Assembly: GCF_029590555.1 (NCBI RefSeq)
Contig: NZ_CP081001.1
Location: 744,001-808,000 of the forward strand
Source: Sphingobium sp. V4
GTDB taxonomy: Bacteria; Pseudomonadota; Alphaproteobacteria; Sphingomonadales; Sphingomonadaceae
Length of the DNA: 64,000 bases
Direction: 5' to 3'
Made by a program: the position numbers and the translations under genes. Positions 43,948 through 53,260 of the stretch are shown here, in pieces. The notes under the pieces are model-generated. The model was not told the DNA's origin, ran no database searches, and worked only from the letters and a program-made list of their open reading frames with translations. Each line of letters begins with the position of its first letter. Position 1 is the stretch's first letter.

Positions 43948-45099
43948 TCAATCCTCCTCCTCCTCATCATCATCAACCATCAGGCTGCCCTGATTGACCA
44001 GCGCCGCCAGCAATTCCATCGCATCGGCCAGCGACGGGTCGAGGACGACATGATCCTGCGCGCATATCCGCTGCGCCAACGCCGCTGCGCCGCCGCTACA
44101 CGGGAAGGTCGCGCCGTCCGCGAACAGAAGCAGGCCTTCCTCCTGACGCAGGAAAGCAAAGCGGCTCGCCGGATTGCGCAGCAGGATCGCGCCCTCGCTG
44201 GCCAGTGCCTGCAACTCGGCGACTGTTACAGGCTCCTCAGGCCGCCAGTCGGCGTCAGCATATTTGGGCGTGCTGCTATGCTGGCCGAACCAGTGGGCGA
44301 AGGCGTCCCGGTCCAGCAACCGTTCGACCGTCATCGCGTGCAGCCGGTCGATGGCAGATGGCGCGATCTCGCCCGGATTGACGGCGGCGCTGAGGTCGGG
44401 ATCGGCATAACGGTCATCCTCCGCCATTCCATCGACCAGATGCTCGACCCATTCCATCAACAGGTCGGGGCGGGATGGGGCGCGAAAGCCGATCGAATAG
44501 GTCATGCAGTCGTCGCCCACGGCCACGCCGTCATGGGCGAAGCCGGGCGGGACATAAAGAATGTCGCCCGGTTCCAGTAGCCAATCGTCCGTCGCCGCGA
44601 AATCGGCGAGCAGGCGAAGATCATCATGCGGACGCAGCGGCGTGGTATCGTCGCACCGGCCGCCCACGCGCCAGCGGCGCTGGCCCAGTCCCTGGATCAG
44701 GAACACGTCATACTGGTCGAAATGTGGCCCGACGCCACCGCCGTCGCTGGCATAGCTGACCATCACATCGTCAATGCGCCAGTTGGGAATGAAGCGGAAA
44801 GGCGCGAGCAGGCCCGCGACATCGGGCGCATAATGGTCGACCGCCTGTACCAGCAACGTCCAGGGCGCCGCGCCAAGGCCGCCGAAACGATCCTCGGAAA
44901 AGGGACCATGTTCCAGCGCCCAACTCTCGCCCGACTGAACGATCAGACGCGATTCCACCCCGTCATCACACGCCAGGCCTGCCAGTTCGTCCGGTTCCAG
45001 CGGGTTGTGCCACGCCTTCCACGGATTGCGGATCAGCAACGGCTTTTTCTGCCAATAATCGCGCAGGAAGAGGTCGATGTCGAAATCTGAAAGCTGCAT
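43948..45099 (-). CDS. JmjC/cupin ribosomal oxygenase, RoxA-like (L16 arginine hydroxylase)
   Basis: 383 aa, 2-oxoglutarate/Fe(II) oxygenase. The iron triad is HxD in GPHFDQYDVFLIQG plus a distal His in PPGFAHDG; LIQGLGQRRWRVG and YSIGFRAP are characteristic of the YcfD/RoxA group. The C-terminal half is the dimer/winged-helix part. RoxA hydroxylates an arginine of ribosomal protein L16 in E. coli. The protein ends in an acidic tail (DDDEEEED) encoded by trinucleotide repeats. Start set at 45099; weak ribosome-binding site. Confidence 0.88.
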   Translation of the reverse strand: MQLSDFDIDLFLRDYWQKKPLLIRNPWKAWHNPLEPDELAGLACDDGVESRLIVQSGESWALEHGPFSEDRFGGLGAAPWTLLVQAVDHYAPDVAGLLAPFRFIPNWRIDDVMVSYASDGGGVGPHFDQYDVFLIQGLGQRRWRVGGRCDDTTPLRPHDDLRLLADFAATDDWLLEPGDILYVPPGFAHDGVAVGDDCMTYSIGFRAPSRPDLLMEWVEHLVDGMAEDDRYADPDLSAAVNPGEIAPSAIDRLHAMTVERLLDRDAFAHWFGQHSSTPKYADADWRPEEPVTVAELQALASEGAILLRNPASRFAFLRQEEGLLLFADGATFPCSGGAAALAQRICAQDHVVLDPSLADAMELLAALVNQGSLMVDDDEEEED

Positions 45100-45186
45100 G
45101 GATACTCGCTGCACGGGGGAGAGGGTCTTGCGTCGCACGGCATTGCCGCCCGGTGGGGGGGCTGTCAAAGACGACACCATAGCACA

Positions 45187-45219
45187 GAAAAGCGGCCGAC
45201 CCGTCACCGGATCGGCCGC
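45187..45219 (-). terminator. Rho-independent terminator of ahpF
   Basis: GCGGCCGA / TCGGCCGC stem (45192-45199 and 45212-45219) followed by TTTT on the minus strand, about 30 bp past the ahpF stop. Confidence 0.8.
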
Positions 45220-45248
45220 CTCGCTGAATCCCCGCTCAGCGTTGGCGA

Positions 45249-46832
45249 TCAGGCCGCCTGCGCCGCATCCTCGCTGGCTGGCAGGCGGATCAGGTAGTCG
45301 AAGGCGGAAAGCGCCGCCGTCGAACCGGCTCCCATGGCGATCACGATCTGCTTGTACGGCACGGTCGTGCAGTCGCCCGCAGCGAAGATGCCCGGCTGGC
45401 TCGTTTCGCCACGCGCGTCGATCTCGATCTCGCCACGGGTCGACAGGGCGATACTGTCCTTCAGCCATTCGGTGTTGGGCACCAGGCCGATCTGGACGAA
45501 AATGCCCTCCAGTTCGATGTCATGGTCGTTGCCATGATTGCGATCCTTGTAGGACAGGCCCGTCACCCGCTCCCCATTGCCTTCCACCTTGGTCGTCAGC
45601 GCCGACGTGATGATCTTGACGTTGGGCAGGCTGGCCAATTTCCGCTGCAACACGGCATCGGCGCGCAACTGGCTATCATATTCGATCAGCGTCACATGCG
45701 CGACGATGCCCGCCAGATCGATCGCTGCTTCGACGCCGCTGTTGCCGCCGCCGATCACCGCCACGCGCTTGCCCTTGAACAGCGGGCCATCGCAGTGCGG
45801 GCAGTAGGCGACGCCCTTGTTGCGATATTCTTCTTCGCCCGGCACGCCCATCTGCCTCCAGCGGGCGCCGGTGGACAGGATGATGGTGCGGCCCTTCAGC
45901 GACGCGCCATTTTCCAGCACGACCTCATGATAGCCGCCCTCGTTCTTGGCAGGGATCAGCTTCGCGGCCTTCTGGAGGTTCATGATCTCGACGTCATAAT
46001 CCTTCACATGGGCTTCGAGAGCGGAGGCCAGCTTCGGACCTTCGGTGCGCGATACCGATATGAAATTCTCGATATCCATCGTGTCGAGCACCTGGCCGCC
46101 GAACCGCTCCGCCGCGACGCCCGTGCGGATGCCCTTGCGCGCCGAATAGATTGCCGCCGCCGCGCCGGCAGGGCCGCCGCCGATGACCAGCACTTCGAAG
46201 GGATCCTGCGCCTTGATCTTCTCCGCAGCGCGCGCTTCGGCGCCGCTGTCGATCTTGGCAACGATCTGCTCCAGTTCCATGCGGCCCTGACCGAAGGGTT
46301 CGCCATTGAGGAAGATGGTGGGAACCGCCATCACCTTGCGCGCGTCGACTTCGTCCTTGAATAGTCCGCCGTCTATCGCGACGTGGCTGATCCGGGGATT
46401 GAGGACGCTCATCAGATTGAGCGCCTGCACCACGTCGGGGCAATTCTGGCATGACAGCGAGAAATAGGTTTCGAAGGCGAAATCGCCGTCCAGATCCTTC
46501 ACCTGCTGGATCAGATCCTGCGCCGCCTTGGAGGGGTGCCCGCCGACCTGGAGCAGCGCCAGCACAAGCGAAGTGAACTCATGGCCCATCGGAATGCCGG
46601 CGAAGGTCACGCCGATGTCGGTGCCCGCGCGGCGGATCATGAAGCTGGGCTTGCGCTTGTCGTGGCCGGCCAGGATCAACGATACCTTGTCCGACAGTTC
46701 GGCGATCTCGTTCAGCAGGCCTTCCAGTTCGCGCGACTTGGCGCCGTCATCCAGCGATGCCACCAACTCGATGGGCCGCGTGATGTTCGCCATATAGGCC
46801 TTGAGCTGGCCCTTGAGATTTGCGTCCAACAT
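45249..46832 (-). CDS. ahpF: Alkyl hydroperoxide reductase subunit F
   Basis: NADH-dependent flavoprotein that re-reduces AhpC. 527 aa. The N-terminal thioredoxin-like domain has Cys128-Cys131 (SCQNCPD); the FAD motif [12 protein letters not shown] is at 216-227; the redox disulfide Cys344-Cys347 (YCPHCDG) and NAD motif [12 protein letters not shown] follow. GGAG lies 9 nt before the ATG at 46832. ahpC is the next gene upstream on the same strand, but a strong terminator stands between them, so ahpF may need its own promoter or read-through. Confidence 0.96.
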   Translation of the reverse strand: MLDANLKGQLKAYMANITRPIELVASLDDGAKSRELEGLLNEIAELSDKVSLILAGHDKRKPSFMIRRAGTDIGVTFAGIPMGHEFTSLVLALLQVGGHPSKAAQDLIQQVKDLDGDFAFETYFSLSCQNCPDVVQALNLMSVLNPRISHVAIDGGLFKDEVDARKVMAVPTIFLNGEPFGQGRMELEQIVAKIDSGAEARAAEKIKAQDPFEVLVIGGGPAGAAAAIYSARKGIRTGVAAERFGGQVLDTMDIENFISVSRTEGPKLASALEAHVKDYDVEIMNLQKAAKLIPAKNEGGYHEVVLENGASLKGRTIILSTGARWRQMGVPGEEEYRNKGVAYCPHCDGPLFKGKRVAVIGGGNSGVEAAIDLAGIVAHVTLIEYDSQLRADAVLQRKLASLPNVKIITSALTTKVEGNGERVTGLSYKDRNHGNDHDIELEGIFVQIGLVPNTEWLKDSIALSTRGEIEIDARGETSQPGIFAAGDCTTVPYKQIVIAMGAGSTAALSAFDYLIRLPASEDAAQAA

Positions 46833-46942
46833 CTTGTGTATCTCCATGGGTTGGGCGCGCCGATCCGGGGCGCACGACCATCTCGTCGCCGGGACGGTGC
46901 GACCCGAAGGCCCGGCGTTCAAGATAGCGATGAATTTCGGGA

Positions 46943-46991
46943 TAAAAACCCTGCCGGGCCAGGGAGCCTATGCTCGACCCGGTCCGGCAGG
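46943..46991 (-). terminator. Rho-independent terminator between ahpC and ahpF
   Basis: 11-bp arms (46950-46960 and 46981-46991; CCTGCCGGACC pairs with GGCCCGGCAGG on the minus strand) followed by TTTTT. It lies 16 bp past the ahpC stop and would make ahpC transcripts far more abundant than ahpF. Confidence 0.85.
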
Positions 46992-47006
46992 TGCCTTTGC
47001 AGGTCT

Positions 47007-47570
47007 TTAGATCTTGCCGACGAGGTCAAGCGAGGGAGCGAGGGTTTCCGCGCCTTCTTCCCACTTGGCCGGGCAGACTTCACCGGGGTGGCTGGCCCAA
47101 TACTGCAGCGCCTTCACCTTGCGGAGCAGTTCGGCTGCGTTACGGCCCACGCCCTCTGGGGTGATTTCGACCAGCTGGATTACGCCTTCGGGGTCGAGCA
47201 CGAAGGTGCCACGGTCGGCCAGGCCGACGCCCTCGCGCAGAACGTCGAACTGGGTCGACAGCGCATGGTTCTGGTCACCCAGCATATAATAGTTGATCTT
47301 GCCGATCGCCGGCGAGGTGTCGTGCCAGGCCTTGTGGCAGAAGTGCGTGTCGGTCGAGACCGAATAGACTTCCACGCCCATGCCCTGGAGGGTCGGGTAG
47401 ATGTCGGCCAGGTCTTCCAGTTCGGTCGGGCAGACGAAGGTGAAGTCGGCCGGGTAGAAGAAGAAGACGGCCCACTTGCCCTTCACGTCGGCATCCGTGA
47501 CGTCGACAAACTTGCCCTGCTTGTAGGCAGTGGCCTTGAAGGGCTTCAGGGGGGTGTTGATGAGAGCCAT
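47007..47570 (-). CDS. ahpC: Alkyl hydroperoxide reductase subunit C (peroxiredoxin)
   Basis: Typical 2-Cys peroxiredoxin that reduces hydrogen and organic peroxides in the cytoplasm. 187 aa. Peroxidatic Cys47 in DFTFVCPTE, resolving Cys166 in GEVCPAKW, and the GVGRNA block. AAGGA precedes the ATG at 47570. An OxyR site could be expected upstream, but the best candidate matches only partly. Confidence 0.97.
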   Translation of the reverse strand: MALINTPLKPFKATAYKQGKFVDVTDADVKGKWAVFFFYPADFTFVCPTELEDLADIYPTLQGMGVEVYSVSTDTHFCHKAWHDTSPAIGKINYYMLGDQNHALSTQFDVLREGVGLADRGTFVLDPEGVIQLVEITPEGVGRNAAELLRKVKALQYWASHPGEVCPAKWEEGAETLAPSLDLVGKI

Positions 47571-47712
47571 AGGCTGTCCTTTTCCTCACGGTGAATGTTG
47601 CGATTGCGAAGACCCATGTAGGGATGCCGTCGATTCGGGGGAAATTGCTTTTCTCGGATGCGTTAAGTGAGAAAAACGATCACCGCCTAGATGTTTGATC
47701 GACAGCCTGAGC

Positions 47713-48351
47713 CTATCGGTCGAGCAGGCGGGCCATTGCATCCTCCACCATGACCTGCGCCTCTTCCGGAGAAAAGGTGGACCGATCAAGGCAGAGTTCA
47801 AGCCATAGCCCGTCCACGAGCGCGGTCAGGCTGATCGCGGCGATTCGCGTCTCCGCGGGACTGAGGGCGGGGCACGCGGCCCGAAGCAGATCCTCTAACT
47901 GGTCGCGCGTTCCGCCATAGACTTCCGCATGGATGATCGCGATGTTGGGATCGGACTTGACCAGGCTCCAGAAGGCGATCCAGGTCGCAAGGAGGTCAGG
48001 ATCGAGTATCGGATCGCGAAAATTGGCCTGAAGACAGGCCCGCAGCCGGTCGCGCGGGTCGTCCCCCGCCGCTTCGATCGCAGCGTCCAGTGCGGCCGAT
48101 ACCTTCGTGCCGACATCCACATAGGTGGCAAGAATGAGCGCGTCGACACCATCGAAATAATGGGTGAGCAGTCCCGACGAGACACCTGCACGGGCACAGA
48201 TGGCGCGCACGGATGTTCCGCCCACGCCTTTTTCGGCAAGGCAACGCGCCGTCGCCTCGATCAGCGCCTGTCGCCGCACGTCCGGCGCCTCGCGCACGAA
48301 GCGCGCCCTCGGCCGAACCACCGTTTTGCCTTTCCCCCTGGTTGCGTTCAT
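47713..48351 (-). CDS. TetR-family regulator, BetI-like
   Basis: 212 aa. N-terminal helix-turn-helix domain: RRQALIEATARCLAEKGVGG, SVRAICARAGVSSGLLTHYF. The C-terminal ligand domain has WIAFWSLVKSDPNIAIIHAEVY, quoted as the BetI-type C-terminal block. In choline-using bacteria BetI controls glycine-betaine synthesis, but no bet genes are here, so the ligand is unknown. Divergent from the lipoprotein gene, which may be its target. Confidence 0.85.
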   Translation of the reverse strand: MNATRGKGKTVVRPRARFVREAPDVRRQALIEATARCLAEKGVGGTSVRAICARAGVSSGLLTHYFDGVDALILATYVDVGTKVSAALDAAIEAAGDDPRDRLRACLQANFRDPILDPDLLATWIAFWSLVKSDPNIAIIHAEVYGGTRDQLEDLLRAACPALSPAETRIAAISLTALVDGLWLELCLDRSTFSPEEAQVMVEDAMARLLDR

Positions 48352-48475
48352 CGTCCTTCCCCTTGGGCTAGACCTTTGGCCGCAGACGGCGCGGCTGGCA
48401 AGCTGTCGTCTGGGAAAGAGGGATCGAACCCCCAGCTTATCGGTTCGATGCCGTGATCGACAAAGGAGATTATGG

Positions 48476-48937
48476 ATGATGCGCTTTTCTTCGTCCGCAC
48501 CCTATATGGTCGGTATGTCCATCTTGCTGCTGTTGGCGGGGTGCGCCAAGTCGACCGATGACGGCAATGCGTCGAACAATGCTGCAATGGTCGAGGCCAT
48601 CGACGATGTCGATGCGCTTGGCGCCGTCGGCAGCGACGTGGCCAGGCTACCCACCGACGATTGGGTCGGTCGCTGGACGGGGCCGGAAGGGCTCTTCCTG
48701 GACATTCAGCCGTCACCTGACGGGAAACCGGGGCATTATGCGATCGCGAACCGGGACAATCTCGACCGACAGGATGACTATGATGGGGTGGCGGACGGAT
48801 CGACGATCCGCTTTGTGCGCGACGGCAAGGATCTCGCAATCCGTCAGGGCAAGGGCGACGAGACGGGGCTGAAATATCTCGCCGGCAAGCAGGAGTGCCT
48901 TATCGTCGTGGCGGGACAGGAAGGCTACTGCCGTTAG
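48476..48937 (+). CDS. Hypothetical lipoprotein
   Basis: 153 aa. Signal sequence MMRFSSSAPYMVGMSILLLL and lipobox LAGC mark a lipoprotein. The mature part is a small beta-rich domain (DDWVGRWTGPEGLFLDIQP, HYAIANRDNLDRQDDY, RFVRDGKDLAIRQGKGDET) ending with two cysteines (QECLIVVAGQEGYCR) that may form a disulfide. No named family recognised. GGAG lies 7 nt before the ATG at 48476. It overlaps the end of the convergent GT87 gene by 38 bp. Confidence 0.75.
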   Translation: MMRFSSSAPYMVGMSILLLLAGCAKSTDDGNASNNAAMVEAIDDVDALGAVGSDVARLPTDDWVGRWTGPEGLFLDIQPSPDGKPGHYAIANRDNLDRQDDYDGVADGSTIRFVRDGKDLAIRQGKGDETGLKYLAGKQECLIVVAGQEGYCR

Positions 48938-50159
48938 GCACGCGCCATCCGGCGCGACGATGAAGCGGCAGGCGCATCTGGTCGAACAGCATGGCGCGCC
49001 GCGCGGTCAGCGCCAGAACGGCGATCGCGGCAATCAGGTTGACTGGAATATGCGTCCATTCCGAGACCGCCCTGCCATAAAGCGGCGCGATCCAGGCATA
49101 GGCAAGCCAGGAGGGTTCCCAGCGCAGCGTTGCGCGTTTGCCCATGTCCGCCACCAGGAAGGCGATGGCCACGCCCAGCAGCACATGGTCATAGTCCAGC
49201 ACATAGGGCGTGCATAGCAGAGCGGCGCTCAGAGCCGCCGCGCCGCGCAGCTCCATCGATCCGCGTCGGGCGATCAGCGCGGCCGTGACGATCGCGATCG
49301 CGGTGACGACAGCTTGCACCGCGTAGGCGAAGGGAATGGAGCCGCCCCATTGGCGAATCGTTGCGAAAGGGCTCTGGATCTTCTCCCAGCCGGTCGCGCC
49401 TGCCTCGATGATGATATGGCGGGTCAGGGGAAGGGAATCGATGAAGGCCTGCCAGACCGGCCAACCCCAGATTGCCAGAGTCAGTAGGCAGAGCGCCGCG
49501 ACTGTCAGTCCGGCTGATACGAAGGCGCGAATATTGCCGCGCGCCATCAGCAGCACTGGGATCAGTACCGCGAACTGCGGCTTGTAGACGAGGGCGCCCA
49601 GCAGCATTCCCGCGATCCAGGGGCGGCGGTCGAGCAGCATCATACCGCCGCCCAGCAATGTGGCGGTCAGAAACGCATTCTGTCCGTGGCCAAGGCACAC
49701 GAGAACCACCGGCGCGCCCAGCGCGATCAGCAGCGCGTCGCGTTCCAGCGGGAGGATGCGCCGTACCAGCCACAGCGCCATCGCCAGCGTCGCCCCCTGC
49801 CAGACGAACAGCGCGGCGACATAGGGCAATTGGGCGAGCAAGGTCGCAAGGATCAGGAAGGGCGGCGGATAGTGCCACCCATAGAATGGAATGGACGGGT
49901 CCTTGTGGACCTGCTTCTGCACTTCGTGATGGGTCGGCCAATCCCACGCCAGAGGCGCCTGACCGTGATCGGCCATCCAGCCAGCCGTCCAGACGTTCGA
50001 GAAATCGGTGCCGAGCGGGCGACCCAGCGAATCCACCGTGCCATGGGCGGTTCCGACCAGATAAAGCAGCGCCCCCAGGGTCGCGACGACCACGCACATC
50101 GCAGCGATGCGCGCGCGCGCGCGGGTCACGATCCGGTCGGTGGCAGAGGGCACGATCAT
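48900..50159 (-). CDS. GT87-family (DUF2029) membrane glycosyltransferase
   Basis: 419 aa with about ten hydrophobic segments. The first loop has GTDFSNVWTAG, which carries the catalytic Asp position of polyprenyl-phosphate-mannose-type GT-C enzymes, and YPPPFLILATLLAQLPY and YKPQFAVLIPVLLMARG are typical DUF2029 blocks. Actinobacterial relatives extend mannose-containing glycolipids; the role in this organism is unknown. Start ATG 50159; weak ribosome-binding site. Confidence 0.83.
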   Translation of the reverse strand: MIVPSATDRIVTRARARIAAMCVVVATLGALLYLVGTAHGTVDSLGRPLGTDFSNVWTAGWMADHGQAPLAWDWPTHHEVQKQVHKDPSIPFYGWHYPPPFLILATLLAQLPYVAALFVWQGATLAMALWLVRRILPLERDALLIALGAPVVLVCLGHGQNAFLTATLLGGGMMLLDRRPWIAGMLLGALVYKPQFAVLIPVLLMARGNIRAFVSAGLTVAALCLLTLAIWGWPVWQAFIDSLPLTRHIIIEAGATGWEKIQSPFATIRQWGGSIPFAYAVQAVVTAIAIVTAALIARRGSMELRGAAALSAALLCTPYVLDYDHVLLGVAIAFLVADMGKRATLRWEPSWLAYAWIAPLYGRAVSEWTHIPVNLIAAIAVLALTARRAMLFDQMRLPLHRRAGWRVPNGSSLPVPPRR

Positions 50160-50365
50160 GCTGATGGCGTAGCGCTAGCGGCTGAAATTTCGGTAAATGG
50201 CCCGTTAGTCGCTATTGCGCGTCGCTTTTTGTTGCCGTCATCTTGCTATCACCCAACGAAGGGGCTTGGCGGCCTTCCCTCTTGCCTCTATCGGGGCTTG
50301 GCTCTAGGGCATTGCCTTAACGGTTATTCAGAACCACCAACGATACCCAGTAAGAAGGACCACTC

Positions 50366-50599
50366 ATGAGTGAGACCGCGGATCGCGTAAAGAAAATCGT
50401 CGTCGAGCATCTGGGCGTCGAAGCCGAGAAGGTGACCGAGGATGCAAGCTTCATCGACGATCTGGGCGCAGACAGCCTGGACATCGTCGAGCTGGTGATG
50501 GCGTTCGAAGAAGAGTTCGGCGTCGAAATCCCTGACGATGCGGCCGAGAAGATCGCCACCGTCAAGGATGCGATCGACTATATCGACAGCAAGCAGTAA
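50366..50599 (+). CDS. acpP: Acyl carrier protein
   Basis: 77 aa, acidic. Phosphopantetheine attaches to Ser37 in [25 protein letters not shown] lies 8 nt before the ATG. It carries acyl chains for FabD, FabG and FabF. It precedes fabF by 179 bp with a probable terminator between, as expected for a highly expressed carrier. Confidence 0.97.
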   Translation: MSETADRVKKIVVEHLGVEAEKVTEDASFIDDLGADSLDIVELVMAFEEEFGVEIPDDAAEKIATVKDAIDYIDSKQ

Positions 50600-50653
50600 G
50601 GCATAACGCGGCCTGATCCCGTGGGGGAAGGGCCGCCCTTACGATCATGAGAC

Positions 50654-50695
50654 GGCTCCTCCTGTCCGGTGATCCCGGAGCGTGGGGAGCCTTTT
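50654..50695 (+). terminator. Probable terminator/attenuator between acpP and fabF
   Basis: GGCTCC / GGAGCC stem with a long, partly structured loop and TTTT tail. It would let most transcripts stop after acpP. Confidence 0.6.
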
Positions 50696-50778
50696 CGTAT
50701 CTGGCGCGCCGTTCACAAGCGCGTTTCAAGTGGCTACATGGGCGGCATAAAGTCCATCGGTAATTTCGGAGCTAGGAT

Positions 50779-52038
50779 ATGCGTCGTGTCGTCGTAACCG
50801 GCCTTGGCATGGTGAGCCCGCTGGGCGGAAATGTCGAAACCAGCTGGAAGAATATCATCGCGTCCAAATCGGGTGCGGCCACGATCCAGCGGTTCGATGC
50901 CAGCGAATATAAGTGCCGCATCGCCTGCGAAGTGAAGCCGGCCGATCACGAATATGGCTATGATGCTTCGCTGGACGTGGACCACAAGATCCAGCGTCAG
51001 GTCGATCCCTTCATCGTCTACGGTATCTCGGCCGCCAGCGAAGCGCTGCGCGACGCTGGCCTCGACAATATGTCGGAAGAAGAACGGCTGCGCGCTGGTT
51101 GCTCGATCGGTTCGGGTATCGGCGGCCTGCCGGGCATCGAGAGCGAATCCCTGGTGCTGGCTAACAAAGGGCCGAGCCGCGTCTCGCCGCACTTCGTTCA
51201 CGGCCGTCTCATCAACCTGATTTCCGGCCAGGTTTCGATCAAATATGGTCTGATGGGGCCTAACCATGCGGTCGTCACTGCCTGCTCGACCGGCGCCCAT
51301 TCGATCGGCGACGCCGCGCGGATGATCGCGATGGACGATGCCGACGTCATGCTGGCGGGCGGCGCGGAAAGCGCGATCTGCCCGATCGGCATCGCGGGCT
51401 TCGCCCAGGCGCGCGCGCTCTCCACCGGCTTCAACGACACTCCCGAAAAGGCGTCGCGTCCCTATGACGTCAACCGCGACGGCTTCGTCATGGGCGAAGG
51501 CGCGGGCGTGGTCGTGCTGGAGGAATATGAGCACGCCAAGAAGCGCGGCGCGAAAATCTATGCCGAAGTGATCGGCTACGGCCTGTCGGGCGACGCCTAT
51601 CACGTCACGGCCCCCCATCCGGAGGGCAGTGGCGGTTTCCGCTCGATGCAGATGGCGCTCAAGAAGTCGGGCCTCAGCCTTGAGGACATCGACTATGTGA
51701 ACGCTCATGGTACGTCGACCCCGCTGGGCGACGAACTGGAACTGGGCGCGGTCAAGCGGCTGTTCGGCGACAACCTGTCCACCATGTCGATGTCGTCCAC
51801 CAAATCGGCGATCGGCCATCTGCTGGGCGGCGCTGGCGCGGTGGAGAGCATCTTCTGCATTCTCGCCATGCGCGACCAGATCGTGCCGCCGACGCTCAAC
51901 CTCGATGAACCGAGCGAAAGCTGCAAGGGCGTGGACCTGGTCCCGCATGTCGCCAAGGAGCGCAAGGTGCGCGCGGTGCTGAACAACTCGTTCGGTTTCG
52001 GCGGCACCAACGCCTCGCTCATCATGAAGGCCATCTGA
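50779..52038 (+). CDS. fabF: 3-oxoacyl-ACP synthase II
   Basis: Condensing enzyme for fatty-acid elongation. 419 aa. Catalytic Cys169 in TACSTGAHSIGDA and His310 (NAHGTSTP) and His347 (KSAIGHLLGGAGAVE). Starts MRRVVVTGLGMVSPLG with GGAG 7 nt upstream. Followed after a 220-bp repeat region by mltG, the order seen in many alphaproteobacteria. Confidence 0.97.
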   Translation: MRRVVVTGLGMVSPLGGNVETSWKNIIASKSGAATIQRFDASEYKCRIACEVKPADHEYGYDASLDVDHKIQRQVDPFIVYGISAASEALRDAGLDNMSEEERLRAGCSIGSGIGGLPGIESESLVLANKGPSRVSPHFVHGRLINLISGQVSIKYGLMGPNHAVVTACSTGAHSIGDAARMIAMDDADVMLAGGAESAICPIGIAGFAQARALSTGFNDTPEKASRPYDVNRDGFVMGEGAGVVVLEEYEHAKKRGAKIYAEVIGYGLSGDAYHVTAPHPEGSGGFRSMQMALKKSGLSLEDIDYVNAHGTSTPLGDELELGAVKRLFGDNLSTMSMSSTKSAIGHLLGGAGAVESIFCILAMRDQIVPPTLNLDEPSESCKGVDLVPHVAKERKVRAVLNNSFGFGGTNASLIMKAI

Positions 52039-52082
52039 GGATCGGCGAAAGCAGCCCTCGACGGGGATATCTTAACGAAAAT

Positions 52083-52206
52083 CCTCCTCTGAAAGGGGAG
52101 GGGGACGGCCGCCGAAGGCGGTGGTGGAGGGGGATCGCCTTCTCGATAGGATGCCCCCTTCCGTCAGCACTTCGTGCTGCCACCTCCCTTACAGGGGGAA
52201 GATTTA
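52083..52206. repeat. Dispersed-type repeat with two mini-hairpins between fabF and mltG
   Basis: Contains CCGCC-GAA-GGCGG (52109-52121) and CAGCAC-TTC-GTGCTG (52165-52179) inside longer G-rich and C-rich arms (GGTGGTGGAGGGGG near 52120, CCACCTCCC near 52180). This CCGAAGGCGGTGGTGGAGGGG pattern is a familiar dispersed intergenic repeat in sphingomonads, from memory. It fills most of the 220-bp gap. Confidence 0.7.
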
Positions 52207-52258
52207 TGGGGCGGCCACCGAATGAACTTTTCTGTCTGTGTGGTAGGCTGACCTGACG

Positions 52259-53257
52259 ATGGCTCGACGTTACAAAAACAATCCCACAGGCCGCCTCGCG
52301 GGCATCATCCTGCTGATCGGGCTTGCCGTCGCGGCTTTCGTCGCCTTTCGCTTCGTCCATGGCTGGACGGAGCAGGGGCCGGCTGAACAGGAGATCAGCA
52401 TTACCGTGCCGGAGGGGGCGAGCCTGTCCGAGGCTGCGGTGCTGCTGAAACAGGCTGGCGCAGTCCGATCCGCCGATGCCTTTCTGACCCGAGCAAAAGT
52501 CTTCGGCGGCGGCGAATCGATCAAGGCGGGTGAATTCGTTATCCCTGCCGGCGCCAGCAACAGCGACATCCTCTCCATCCTTCAGGGTGGCAAGACGCTA
52601 ACCCGCCTCATCACCATACCGGAGGGAATGCCCTCCATACTGGTCTATGAGCGGCTGATGGCGAACGATCAACTGACCGGCGACATCCAGGTGCCCGATG
52701 AAGGCAGCGTGATGCCCGACAGCTATGCCTTCGACAGGGGAGAGTCGCGTGCGGCTGTCCTCAAGCGGATGCAGGGCGCTATGGACAAGGCGCTCGCTCA
52801 GCTCTGGGCCGAACGCGCGCCCGACACGATCGCCCGATCTCCGCGCGAGGCGATCATCCTTGCCAGCATTGTGGAGAAGGAGACCGGTGTCCCGTCCGAA
52901 CGGCCAATGGTTGCTGGGGTCTACAGCAATCGTCTGCGCAAGAATATGATGCTCCAGGCGGACCCGACGATCATCTATCCCATCACAAAGGGCAAGCCCC
53001 TCGGGCGCCGTATCCGCAAATCGGAAATCGCGGCCGTCAACGACTATAACACCTATGCCATGGTCGGCCTGCCAAAGGGGCCGATCGCCAATCCCGGCCG
53101 GCTTTCGATTCTCGCCGTGCTGCATCCGGCAAAGACCAACGCGCTCTATTTCGTGGCGGACGGAAAGGGTGGCCACATCTTCGCCGACACCTATCAGCAG
53201 CATAATGAAAATGTGCGCAAATGGTTCGAAATCCGCCGAGCGCGCGGCGAACTTTGA
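52259..53257 (+). CDS. mltG: Endolytic murein transglycosylase
   Basis: 332 aa. One N-terminal membrane helix (about 13-31), a LysM-like domain (about 45-110), then the YceG catalytic domain with Glu206 in ILASIVEKETG, NRLRKNMMLQADPTIIYP and GLPKGPIANPG. It cleaves nascent glycan strands at the inner membrane and so sets glycan length. The ATG at 52259 has no strong ribosome-binding site. The fabF-mltG neighbourhood is conserved in proteobacteria. Confidence 0.93.
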   Translation: MARRYKNNPTGRLAGIILLIGLAVAAFVAFRFVHGWTEQGPAEQEISITVPEGASLSEAAVLLKQAGAVRSADAFLTRAKVFGGGESIKAGEFVIPAGASNSDILSILQGGKTLTRLITIPEGMPSILVYERLMANDQLTGDIQVPDEGSVMPDSYAFDRGESRAAVLKRMQGAMDKALAQLWAERAPDTIARSPREAIILASIVEKETGVPSERPMVAGVYSNRLRKNMMLQADPTIIYPITKGKPLGRRIRKSEIAAVNDYNTYAMVGLPKGPIANPGRLSILAVLHPAKTNALYFVADGKGGHIFADTYQQHNENVRKWFEIRRARGEL

Positions 53258-53260
53258 CCT

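Noticed and set aside
47690..47730. Possible OxyR site upstream of ahpC
   Set aside because: An ATAG-N7-CTGT-N7-ACAT spacing is present but only about 10 of 16 core positions fit, and it lies inside the end of the TetR gene.
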